Source: Willaertia magna (Eukaryota; Heterolobosea; Eutetramitea; Acrasida; Naegleriidae). From it: 17,310 nucleotides of DNA. The position numbers were made by a program, and so were the translations under genes. Every line of letters starts with the position of its first letter. Position 1 is the stretch's first letter. Under the pieces are notes generated by a model. That model was not told where the DNA came from, did no database searches, and saw only the letters and a list, made by a program, of their open reading frames with translations. Below, piece after piece: positions 1-7,641 of this stretch. The DNA lies in the NCBI GenBank assembly GCA_902984215.1, contig CADWAF010002586.1:1-17310 (forward strand), read 5' to 3'.

Positions 1-301
1 ATTTTTTTAATTAAAATAATAAAAAATTTAATATATGTCTTTAAAATAAAAAAAAATAAAATTAATTTAATTTTAATTAATAATATAAATTTAAAAAATT
101 TTAAAGTTTTTTTAAAATTTATTATTTTAAAAATATTTTAAAAAATAATTTATTGATTATCATTTTTATTTAATTTTTTTAACAAAAATTGTAAACAAAT
201 ATTTAGTTATTAATTTTTTAAAAAATTTAAAAAGTGTATATTTTATTTTTTAAATTTTTTTTTTATAAATGTATTATTTATGATTTATTTTATTTATTTA
301 A

Positions 302-302
<1 letters not shown>

Positions 303-338
<36 letters not shown>
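303..338. repeat. ATT trinucleotide microsatellite, 12 units
   Basis: Twelve uninterrupted ATT units can be counted directly, embedded in AT-rich intergenic DNA. Such tracts are usually length-polymorphic between strains. No function is implied. Confidence 0.9.
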
Positions 339-680
339 TATAACTTTTAATAAATTATTAATTTTTTATATAATTATTTTTATTTTTTTGTTATTATTAT
401 TTAAATTATTTAAATTATTAAAATTGTTATTTAATAAATTTATTTTATTTTTTAAAATTTATAATCACTGTAAAACTAAATAATTTCAAAATTTTAAAAA
501 TCTATTAATTATAAAACTTAGTATTTAATTTCAAATACATATTTGTCATTATACTAACTATCCACTGTCACAAAAATTTAATTCAATGTCTACATGATTG
601 AACCTGCTTGGCAGAAAAAGAAAAATAATTTTTGTTTTCATAAAATATTCGCTGTATTTCTTTATCTTTAGTTATGTACA

Positions 681-686
681 TTTATT
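681..686 (-). terminator. Probable poly(A) signal of the CAMSAP-like gene
   Basis: The minus strand reads AATAAA here (TTTATT on plus), about 55 nt downstream of the stop codon at 742. It is the first exact AATAAA after that stop, at a plausible distance for a short 3' UTR. The hexamer is seen; its use is inferred. Confidence 0.5.
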
Positions 687-741
687 GTAGACGATTTCGT
701 GGGCATTTGGGTTTTGTTGTGTCAAAACAAAACTCAATGCG

Positions 742-3700
742 TTATTTGTTGATCTTCTTATTTTTGTTAACATACGAGTGGAATACAACTACATCAGTAG
801 TAACTCCAAAACCCTTACTTGCTAGTTGAATCAGCTTTTTGCTTCCAGAATCATATCTACAGTATATTTCAATACTTTCTTCATTTAAATTCTTGGGACC
901 CTTTCCATGTATTTTCTTTACTACATATTGGCTATCTGAGTTTGCTTGGTTTGGAATAGGTTGAGCTGGCACTATAGCGTAAAGGGCTCTATAAACAGGA
1001 ACGTTAAATTCTCTCACCAACAAAATGAGTTGACATGTGTCCTCATAACTTTGCATTGATTGTAAAACCTCATCTCTTTCTTTTTTATTGACCTCACCTG
1101 CTAAACATAAATGTGTTAGGGCATTCTTAATAAGTAATTTGTTAATTTTTACTTGCTGTTTTGATGTTTTTTGGGAGGTATCCCCTGAGTTATTCCTTTG
1201 TTGTGTTGGTGTTACTGCAGATGCTTTCTCAATATCTTTTTCTTTTATGACAGTTGTTGGAGGAGGTGTTTTAATTGGAGTAGTAACAGCGACTCTATTT
1301 TCTTTTTTAGTTCTTTCCTCCATTTCCATCTTTTTCGCCTCGAATTTTTTGTTTCTTATTTCCTTACGCTTTTTATACTCAATACTATTTTCGAAATCTT
1401 CTGGAAGAATTTCAATTATTGCTCCTTTTCTAGATGGAGGAAGAGGTGTTTTTGGATTCCTATTTTCTGCCTCAATGCTCTTTGTTGTCTTTGCTTGGGG
1501 TGTTTTTACTCTTTCAATACTGTCATCTACTTTTCCTTGGTTATTCTTTGCTAAATCTTAAATTGACTAAGTAATTTAATGAACAAAATTAAACTTACTG
1601 ATATATTCTTCAAGAACTTGTTGTTTCATTCGTTGTCTTTCTTCTTCCAATCTCTGTTTTAATGCTTTTTTACTCTCGTCTATCATCCTTTGTTGTTGCA
1701 AGAGTTGCATCTTTAACATTTGATTTTCTCTCTTTACCTTTTCCACTTCAGAAACATTTATTTCTGATTCTAAGGGTGTTGTGGTGTTACTTGGATTGTT
1801 AAATATGTTGGAAATCCTTATACTTTCCTGTGATTGGTTGTTTTTGGGTATGTTTGATGCACTATGCGATACCATTGGTCTGTTTTTGTACTCTTTGAAT
1901 AGAGAAATACTGTCAAACAATAGTTTTTCATTAAACTCCCTACTTCCTTTCTCCTTGTTTCTTTTAATAGATGCTTCTAGTGGTATTTCCTCTTGTGGTT
2001 TTATAATTTTAATACTATCTGTCACAGGCTGTGGTACATCTAATTCCACAGTACTTTCTGATTTATCTTGCATTTCCTCAATATCTTCACTATTTTCTTT
2101 GTCAGACAAAGGAGCTTCATTATTTATTTCATCCTCCTCAACCTGGTCTTCTTTTAAGTCCGTACCTTCCTCTCTTAATTCTAAGGTGGAAAGTTCAGGC
2201 CTCTCTCTTTCCTTGACAGTGTGAACAGCAAAACTTTCATCCAGCTTTATATTTAAGGATTTTAAGGATTGTGAGTTCGCAATAATATCTTTAGATCTGG
2301 TTACTTTTTCTCTATTTATTGAATTTCTAATTGTATCTCCCGTTGATATTTTAACCATACTGTCCAATAAATTAGGTGGATTCCTCAGCTCTCTAGTCAA
2401 AAGTAAAGTTTCTTCTATTTCTTCCTCAATAGTAGCATCCTCAACATCAATATCTTCCTCTGTATCATCATTAATATCTTCCTCAATAATTTCTTCTTGG
2501 ACAGACGAAGATATTGAGGAATGGTACCTATGGTTGTCCACAAGCTTTTTTATACCTAAAGAAACCCTTATAGGTTGTACCTCCTCTATTTCTTCTTGAA
2601 TGCTATTCTCCCTAGTAAATCTCTTGGGTGTTTGTAAACTTTTTGCAACATTTTCGATTGGCAAATTCTGTTTTGTTTTGGAAGAAAGAGACTGCAGCGA
2701 CTCTCTAATATGAGAAAGCCCCTTAATTTGCTTTTTGGAGGTCAAACTGGACGAAAGGGCTGTCCTTTCATTTTCAGTGACTTTAAGATTTACGGAACCA
2801 GACTTGATTCCTCTTTTTTCATCTGTTATTTTTTCTTCTATCTCTTCTTGACTTTCAGCTAAGTGACTACATGTTTCTGTTTGATTTTCTTTTACTTCTT
2901 CCTCATCTTCATACACTAGTAAACAAAATAGATCCACTATAAATGCTAATATATTTGTTTTGAATAACTCTTGGTTTCCATTATTTTTTTCCTTGTCTGT
3001 CAAAGAGGCAACTGTACATGCATCAAAACTCGGTAATATATTTAATTCTCTTTGGCAAACATCTATAATTATTTCCCAATGTTCAATTCTTTCTTTTAAA
3101 GTGAGGTCATTAGCGTCTTCGTTTAAGGTATCAACAAAACCTCTAAGTCTCACATCTGGCTTGTAAGACAAAATTGCTTTCATTATGCTTTTAGCGTTTG
3201 ATGTAGCTTCCCACAATTCTCTTTCTAATGGTACGTCTTCTAGATCCACAGAGTTGTTATCACCCTCATTTTCCACTGTTGAAACAAAATATGCTATTGA
3301 AATGCAGTTAAACCAAATTAATAGTGCATCATCCAACCTTACTGGCATTTCCACGTGAATATTGAACTCATCAGCTATTGCTTTTACTGCCAGCATTACA
3401 TTTTCAATGGTGACACTATTTATGTGTTTGATTAATAAACATTCCATTAAAGATTCGTGTACATCCTCCAAAAAGGGGTCAAAACTTGATAGCTCTTGTT
3501 CTGTTATTTTTTGATTTGTTGAAATATTGTAAGGGATTATTCCTTTTTTTGTAATCCATTTAAGTAAAATATTGTGAGTTCTTAGGTTAGTGCAGTAATT
3601 GGAAAGTAAATAAGATTCTATAGCATCAGGTTGTTCTTCGAATAGTATTTCACACAACAATATGTAAATTATTCCATCTGAGAGTATTTGATATATTGAA

Positions 3701-4428
3701 CGAAATGAAAATGTTTCTACTCCTTTCCCGTTTACAAAAAAGTGTTTTAAAAAGTGGTACAAAACATTCTCAAACTCATTAAAGCAATCCTGAAACTCAG
3801 CCTCTCTCCTCCTATGTTGTATTACAAACTGCAAACCCCACCTCACATTTGCCAAAAACTTATTTTCTTCGAACAACACAAATGAACTGGTTGAGCGATG
3901 AGTGGAAATAGTTCTATAAGTTGACAAAGAAAACGAACTACGATTTTTAGAAGATTTACTGTTTTTTGGGAAAGACAGTGAAGGAGGTAAATTGGAATTA
4001 GACTTTTTTTTAAATTGAGCAGCATAACCAGATACTATTCCGTGCGAAGTATCTGATGCAGAATATGAAGTACTACTATAATATGAGCTGGTAGAACTAC
4101 TAAGCAAATCATGATCCGATCCTTTTGGTGTTAGTTTGGGGGTAGAAAGGTTTGTAATATGAGTGTTTTGTTGGTAAGAAAAGGTTTTAGGGTTATTCTT
4201 TTTTGAGGGACTGGAAGGGGTTTGGGTAGAAAACATTTCTTTAGTGGGAGAAGACATCGGGATGATATTAGAAGGAAAGGTTTTGTGAAGATTATTATTA
4301 CTATTCTTAGGTGTAATGTTAGGAGAAGAGATTAAGGAATTAAATGTTAGAGTAGGGGGTTGTTTATGATTTGGTTTGGTTGGCGATGATTTTGGGCTCT
4401 TTAGATTTTTGTTATTTTCTCCCGCCAT
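742..4428 (-). CDS. CAMSAP/Patronin-like microtubule minus-end protein (CH + coiled coil + CKK), one intron
   Basis: Two exons, join(742..1556, 1599..4428) on the minus strand, give about 1214 residues. CAMSAP/Patronin proteins bind microtubules and protect or anchor their minus ends. Residues 1-185 are a Ser/Thr/Pro/Asn-rich disordered region with many SP and TP sites. Residues ~315-510 match the CAMSAP-type CH domain: the LMECLLIKHINSVTIENV stretch, then PVRLDDALLIWFNCIS, a SYKPD turn, and a final amphipathic AFIVDLFCLLV helix. Residues 510-880 are acidic, low-complexity linker. Residues ~890-943 form a charged coiled coil that runs into the intron junction. Exon 2 carries a Lys/Glu helix, a TP-rich linker and, at ~1081-1205 (DNA ~772-1146), a CKK domain with the hallmarks NALTHLCLAGEVN, YRALYAI and KIHGKGPKNL. 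Without splicing the frame stops at 1576, seven codons past the donor, and loses the CKK domain. The ATG at 4428 follows an A-run. The family assignment rests on two independent domains in the correct order; only the splice acceptor is uncertain. Confidence 0.88.
1557..1598 (-). other. Spliceosomal intron in the CAMSAP-like gene (42 nt; 48 nt alternative)
   Basis: On the minus strand a strong donor, GTAAGT, starts at 1598. Two acceptors keep the frame: one ending TTTAAG at 1557 (intron 42 nt) and one ending TTTAG at 1551 (48 nt). A third AG at 1567 would break the frame. The intron contains in-frame stops (TAA at 1578-1576, TAG in the ACTTAG stretch read in another frame, and TAA at 1560-1558), and the frame downstream of it stays open through a CKK domain, so splicing is required for the expected protein. 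The intron is AT-rich and close to the shortest lengths known for eukaryotic introns. No convincing branch-point motif is visible. Confidence 0.85.
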
Positions 4429-4482
4429 TTTTTTTGAAAGATTTCACCACATTTCATAACGTTACAAATCAAATTTTACAAA
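4429..4482 (-). promoter_or_regulatory. 55-bp gap between NOP56 and the CAMSAP-like gene
   Basis: This short A/T-rich stretch lies between the NOP56 stop and the CAMSAP-like ATG, both minus strand. It ends in an A-run before the ATG, as at most starts in this window. It must hold the 3' end of one mRNA and the 5' end of the next, so the CAMSAP promoter probably reaches into the NOP56 3' coding region. I see no distinct factor site. Confidence 0.45.
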
Positions 4483-4488
4483 TTTATT
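4483..4488 (-). terminator. Poly(A) signal overlapping the NOP56 stop codon
   Basis: The minus strand reads GAATAAATT at the end of NOP56: the TAA stop (4486-4484) lies inside an exact AATAAA hexamer. With only 55 bp before the next start codon, a signal this close is plausible. The overlap is seen; its use is inferred. Confidence 0.5.
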
Positions 4489-6157
4489 CTTTCTTTTTCT
4501 TGTCTCTCTTCTTTTTATCCTTCTTCTTCTTATCTTTCTTTTCTTCTTCTACAACTGGTTGTTCTTCTTGTACAACCTCTTTTTCTCTCTTCTTTTTATC
4601 TTTCTTCTTCTTGTCTTTCTTTTCTTTTTTATCCTCAACAACTACTTCTTCTTCCATTTTATCTTCTTCCTTCTTTTCTTTTTTATCCTTCTTCTTATCT
4701 TTCTTTTCCTTCTTCTTCTTTGGTTTTTCTTCTTGAGGGAGGGAAGATCCATCTTCTTCGATACTAGTTGCACGTTTTCTCTTCTTTCCATCTTCTTCTT
4801 CTTCTTCATTTGGTCTATCCTTTTCAGATTCTTTCATTGCAGTTCTCATTAATTCAATATTCTTTTGTAATTTCATCTTCTTATTTGAACCCTTTTTCTC
4901 ATAAAATTCTAAACGTTCTGCAATTTGGTCTCTTAACATTTCACCAAACTTTGAGGTAGGGAAATCTTGGAAAGTATCAATTCTAGCAGCCATAGCACAC
5001 TTATTAGCTAAATAACGAGAAACTTTACCCTTATTTTGTTTAGATGCTTTAGAAACAAAGCTAGCATTGTATAATAAACCATATTTTGGTGTTTTACCTC
5101 TGGTCTTTATAGCCTTGAATAAAGCCTTTTCAGCACCTAAAATTTGAACAGTTGAGGCTGGACACTTAGATAAATTCATTAAACTACCTGCTTTAGAAAT
5201 TAATCTAGCACCAACTGATTCACCTAAAATACAAGTTAAATTTGGAGCAACATCATGCATTTTAGTTTCTAAATATTCAAATAATTGTTTTCTATAAGCT
5301 GTTAAATCTACAACTTTCTTTGCGAATAATTCCATATTCATCATATCAAATTCAGATGCATCTTGACCCATAGAACTTCTTGCAGCTTTAACAATTTGTT
5401 CAACAACTTCATTATCTCCTTGTAATACATCAGTTACTTGATGGATTAATTCATCAAAACCTTCCTTATTATTTTCTTTTACTAAACTACCTCTATTTTT
5501 AATTAATAATGCGCATTTAGCATAAACATCATTCTTTTTAACAATTCTAACTAATTCAGGAAAATGCCATCCGTACCATTCCTTTAATCTCATACTAAAT
5601 GTATTTAAATCTTTATCTAATTGATCTAACATACTTATTGATTGTATGATATTATTATCTGATTTATTAACATTAAATTTAACTTTAGCTCTACTGTATG
5701 AATGCCCTAAACCTAATTGTGCTTTTTCTACGTCGTTTTTTTTAATATTATCTAAGAATTTATGTAAATGCATACGAATTCCTCTACAAATTCCAAAAAC
5801 TATATCATCAGTAAAACAGACTATTTTTTTATCAAAATGTTCTTGAATTGCACCTCCTAATTTAGTTTCTAATACACCTAATTTAATTCCATCTGTTTCT
5901 TCGGTTTTACCTCTTAAATGATTTTCTAAAAAGTTTATTAAAAAATCTGTTAATAAACCTTCAGAGATAGCGTTTATATTTTCTAAACCATGTTCTGGTG
6001 TATCAAAAGGTTGGAAAGCTAAGAAGGAAACCATTTCTTTAAAACGAGAGTATTCTCCTAATTGTTTTTCAATTTTTGAAAGACTGACTTCATCTAATTT
6101 TCTTTTTTCAAAAAGGGCAAAGCCTAGAGCACTCTCATATAAAATGTAGGTTGGCAT
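4484..6157 (-). CDS. NOP56: NOP56, core protein of box C/D snoRNPs
   Basis: The 557-residue nucleolar protein joins NOP58, fibrillarin and the 15.5K protein in box C/D snoRNPs, which guide 2'-O-methylation and pre-rRNA processing. Residues 1-~70 form the N-terminal NOP56/58 domain that contacts fibrillarin (YILYESALGFALFE). Residues ~145-200 hold the very conserved GLGHSYSRAKVKFNVN and SISMLDQLDKDLNTFSMR, the coiled-coil dimerisation region. Residues ~250-420 are the Nop RNP-binding domain with GAEKALFKAIKTRG and KTPKYGL. From about 450 to the end the protein is a Lys/Glu/Asp tail of repeated KKDKKKK-like units, typical of eukaryotic NOP56. NOP56 rather than NOP58 is chosen from the LENINAISEG stretch and the N-terminal match. 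Translation starts at the ATG at 6157 (AAAAATGCC context); the frame runs 7 codons further up but only from a TTG. The gene lies 55 bp upstream of the CAMSAP-like start codon, on the same strand. Confidence 0.96.
   Translation of the reverse strand: MPTYILYESALGFALFEKRKLDEVSLSKIEKQLGEYSRFKEMVSFLAFQPFDTPEHGLENINAISEGLLTDFLINFLENHLRGKTEETDGIKLGVLETKLGGAIQEHFDKKIVCFTDDIVFGICRGIRMHLHKFLDNIKKNDVEKAQLGLGHSYSRAKVKFNVNKSDNNIIQSISMLDQLDKDLNTFSMRLKEWYGWHFPELVRIVKKNDVYAKCALLIKNRGSLVKENNKEGFDELIHQVTDVLQGDNEVVEQIVKAARSSMGQDASEFDMMNMELFAKKVVDLTAYRKQLFEYLETKMHDVAPNLTCILGESVGARLISKAGSLMNLSKCPASTVQILGAEKALFKAIKTRGKTPKYGLLYNASFVSKASKQNKGKVSRYLANKCAMAARIDTFQDFPTSKFGEMLRDQIAERLEFYEKKGSNKKMKLQKNIELMRTAMKESEKDRPNEEEEEDGKKRKRATSIEEDGSSLPQEEKPKKKKEKKDKKKDKKEKKEEDKMEEEVVVEDKKEKKDKKKKDKKKREKEVVQEEQPVVEEEKKDKKKKDKKKRDKKKKE
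4486..4735. repeat. Homopyrimidine/homopurine-rich low-complexity tract in the NOP56 tail
   Basis: The plus strand is almost all C and T because the minus strand encodes repeated Lys (AAG/AAA), Glu and Asp codons. Imperfect repeats of CTTCTTCTT and TTTTATCC recur. Long plus-strand frames through it (Phe/Leu/Ser-rich) are only shadows of the tail. Tracts like this tend to vary in length and can form triplex or R-loop structures; neither is shown here. Confidence 0.7.
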
Positions 6158-6391
6158 TTTTAACTTTTTTTTTAACAAACTTTTTTAATTTTTTTAAAAA
6201 TTTGCAAAACAAGATTTTTGAGGTTAAAGAAAAATGTTGAATAAATAATTCACAAAGGACAACAAAAGCAGAACAACCACAATTCAATTCAAAGTGGGAT
6301 GGTTTAAAGAGCTATCCAAATTTAAAATTACACCATTGCAGTTTGTTATTATATTTCACAACACGTAAATTAAAGAAATTAAAGTTTATTA
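6158..6391 (-). promoter_or_regulatory. NOP56 upstream region / RWP-RK gene 3' flank
   Basis: The 234 bp between the RWP-RK stop and the NOP56 ATG must contain the NOP56 promoter and 5' leader. Next to the ATG the minus strand is very A-rich. No open frame, tRNA or clear factor site was seen. The RWP-RK poly(A) hexamer sits at the left edge. Confidence 0.5.
6385..6390 (-). terminator. Poly(A) signal just after the RWP-RK stop codon
   Basis: The minus strand reads TGATAATAAAC: the TGA stop is followed after one base by an exact AATAAA. Further in-frame TAA codons follow directly. The hexamer is seen; its use is inferred. Confidence 0.45.
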
Positions 6392-7183
6392 TCATTTAAA
6401 TATATTTTTTATCTCATTTTGATCCAGTTCTTTGCAACTCGATAAATTTTCAGGGTTTAAGATAAAACTAAGCTTTAATTTTTTATCCTTGGAGTAAGAT
6501 TGTTGATTACTGTTGAATAATGTGCGTTTTTCTCCTTGTACATTAGGGAAATTATAAGTAGTAAGTATTTGTAGGTCTCTATCCAGTTGTTCTTCATTTT
6601 GTTGCATGTTGTTCTTGGTTTGTGGGGTTGTGTATGTTAGGTTTTGACTGAGAGGCATGTTTGAAGCAACTTGGCTGACATGCCCAAAGTTTGTGTTTAG
6701 AACAGGAGTAACCATTCCCAAGGATGAAGAACTGTTGGATTGTTCTTCACCATGCATGGATGTGGACTCCTCGTTTGTGGTTGGCCATTTATCTAAGTTC
6801 AAGGAGGTTCTCATTTCGTAAAATCTTCTCTTTAGCGTTGAAAGAGAAACACCCAAATGTTGGGCTGCTTGTTTTTGGGTAAGATGAAAAACACTTTTAA
6901 TTTGTTCTTCGTCAATCTTTACAAAATTACTTCTATGACTTTCATCTTGTTTGGAAAAGTCTTCTAACAAATGAAATTTAAGTTTAGTGGGTATGTTTTG
7001 TTGTTGACGCACACTGTTACATGTATTTAAATAAGTTTGATTAGAAGTACCAGCTGTTACTCTAGCATTTAGTGCATGTTGCGGTGATTGTCTCTTCTTG
7101 TTTTTAGGTTTATTATTGGGGTTGTACATGTTTATAGCTACAGTTTCATCATAATGTATTCGTAATACTTTAAGTGAGTGCAT
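6392..7183 (-). CDS. RWP-RK-like putative transcription factor
   Basis: The 263-residue protein has one recognisable domain at ~90-136 (DNA ~6776-6916): IDEEQIKSVFHLTQKQAAQHLGVS-type sequence followed by TLKRRFYEM and KWP. This matches the helix-turn-helix of RWP-RK proteins, whose consensus is a Phe-x-Leu start, AAxxLGV, TxLKxxCR and RWPxRK. RWP-RK factors bind DNA and control nitrogen responses and gametogenesis in plants and algae; they also occur in amoebae. Here the motif is divergent: the two usual cysteines are Ser and Phe, about four extra residues separate LKRR from the WP, RWP is KWP, and the RK pair is lost (TTNEES follows). The flanks are Asn/Gln/Ser-rich; a KNKKR basic patch at ~27-31 could be a nuclear localisation signal. 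The ATG at 7183 is the first after an in-frame stop; a second Met (residue 19) is possible. No target can be inferred. Confidence 0.72.
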   Translation of the reverse strand: MHSLKVLRIHYDETVAINMYNPNNKPKNKKRQSPQHALNARVTAGTSNQTYLNTCNSVRQQQNIPTKLKFHLLEDFSKQDESHRSNFVKIDEEQIKSVFHLTQKQAAQHLGVSLSTLKRRFYEMRTSLNLDKWPTTNEESTSMHGEEQSNSSSSLGMVTPVLNTNFGHVSQVASNMPLSQNLTYTTPQTKNNMQQNEEQLDRDLQILTTYNFPNVQGEKRTLFNSNQQSYSKDKKLKLSFILNPENLSSCKELDQNEIKNIFK

Positions 7184-7641
7184 ATATATTAACTATATAC
7201 TTGATGTTATTTTACTTTTGACAGTCTTTTATTAAATTGATACCTCGTACTATTAATTAGCAAGGTCTTTTTTTACTAACTATTTGTGAATGGCTTTGGA
7301 GACTTGAGTTTTCTTAGCAGAAGAGGTTCAGTTTGCTTTTTTGAATTGTGTTAGGCCCGCAAGGCCTTGGCTGTTCTTTAGATGTAACAAAGCCGTTCAG
7401 GTGGACAACCAAGAAAAGAAAAACAGCAACCAAGCTCAATTAAATAATCCTAAACCATTTAAACTTTCCACGCATTAGAAGCCACAGATTGGAGGGAAAA
7501 TCTTCCGACATATATCGTAAGCGACATAAGGAAAAATCTGTGCGTAAAGTTATTTTTTACTTCGCGAGATTTTTATTTTACCATTCAATTTCTTCATTTT
7601 CTATTCTGCAGAAATGGTCATCAGTTCAAAAAAAAAAATTA
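7184..7641. promoter_or_regulatory. 458-bp gap: RWP-RK promoter and leader plus 3' flank of the next gene
   Basis: This is one of the largest gaps between genes in the window. The part next to the RWP-RK ATG is TATA-rich (an imperfect TATATA-TTAA-TATATA palindrome at ~7183-7200). The middle (~7300-7540) is clearly less AT-rich than other gaps and includes GGCCC/GGCC runs. Only very short minus-strand frames exist, including one of 22 codons beginning MSLTIYVG, which could be an upstream ORF in a long leader. I tested by eye for a tRNA B box and C/D snoRNA boxes and found no convincing set. Confidence 0.5.
7353..7367. other. Short GC-rich hairpin (AGGCC-CGCAA-GGCCT)
   Basis: A 5-bp perfect stem with a 5-nt loop can be read directly. 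It is one of the few GC-rich inverted repeats in the non-coding sequence. It may be structure in the RWP-RK 5' leader, or chance. Confidence 0.35.

Larger units (their letters stand above)
1..741. other. Very AT-rich intergenic DNA
   Basis: The first ~530 bases are almost only A and T, with long T runs, A runs and short inverted AT tracts. No open frame here has protein-like composition: a 67-codon frame at 280-483 encodes only Leu, Ile, Phe and Lys runs from T-rich DNA. From about 540 to 741 the base composition becomes more mixed, which fits the 3' untranslated region of the minus-strand gene that ends at 742. I see no tRNA, no rRNA and no mobile-element gene. A weak 6-bp stem (TTCAAT/ATTGAA) lies near 580-600 and is probably chance. 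Confidence 0.75.

Noticed and set aside
280..483. A 67-codon plus-strand frame of Leu, Ile and Phe runs
   Set aside because: It is translated AT-repeat DNA, including the ATT microsatellite, with no protein-like composition.
1088..1561. Hydrophobic plus-strand frame of 157 codons opposite the CKK exon
   Set aside because: It lies antisense to a recognised domain; its Phe/Ser/Leu richness comes from the Lys/Glu/Asp codons on the other strand.
4371..4852. Phe/Leu/Ser-rich plus-strand frames over the NOP56 tail
   Set aside because: They are shadows of the Lys-rich tail in homopyrimidine DNA.
6158..6178. NOP56 start seven codons further upstream
   Set aside because: The upstream codon is TTG, not ATG; the ATG at 6157 has the expected A-rich context and matches the N-terminus of the family.
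7320..7420. Possible tRNA or C/D snoRNA in the GC-richer gap
   Set aside because: GTTCA-like pieces resemble a tRNA B box, but no A box or cloverleaf pairing fits; C-box and D-box-like words are about 230 nt apart and imperfect.
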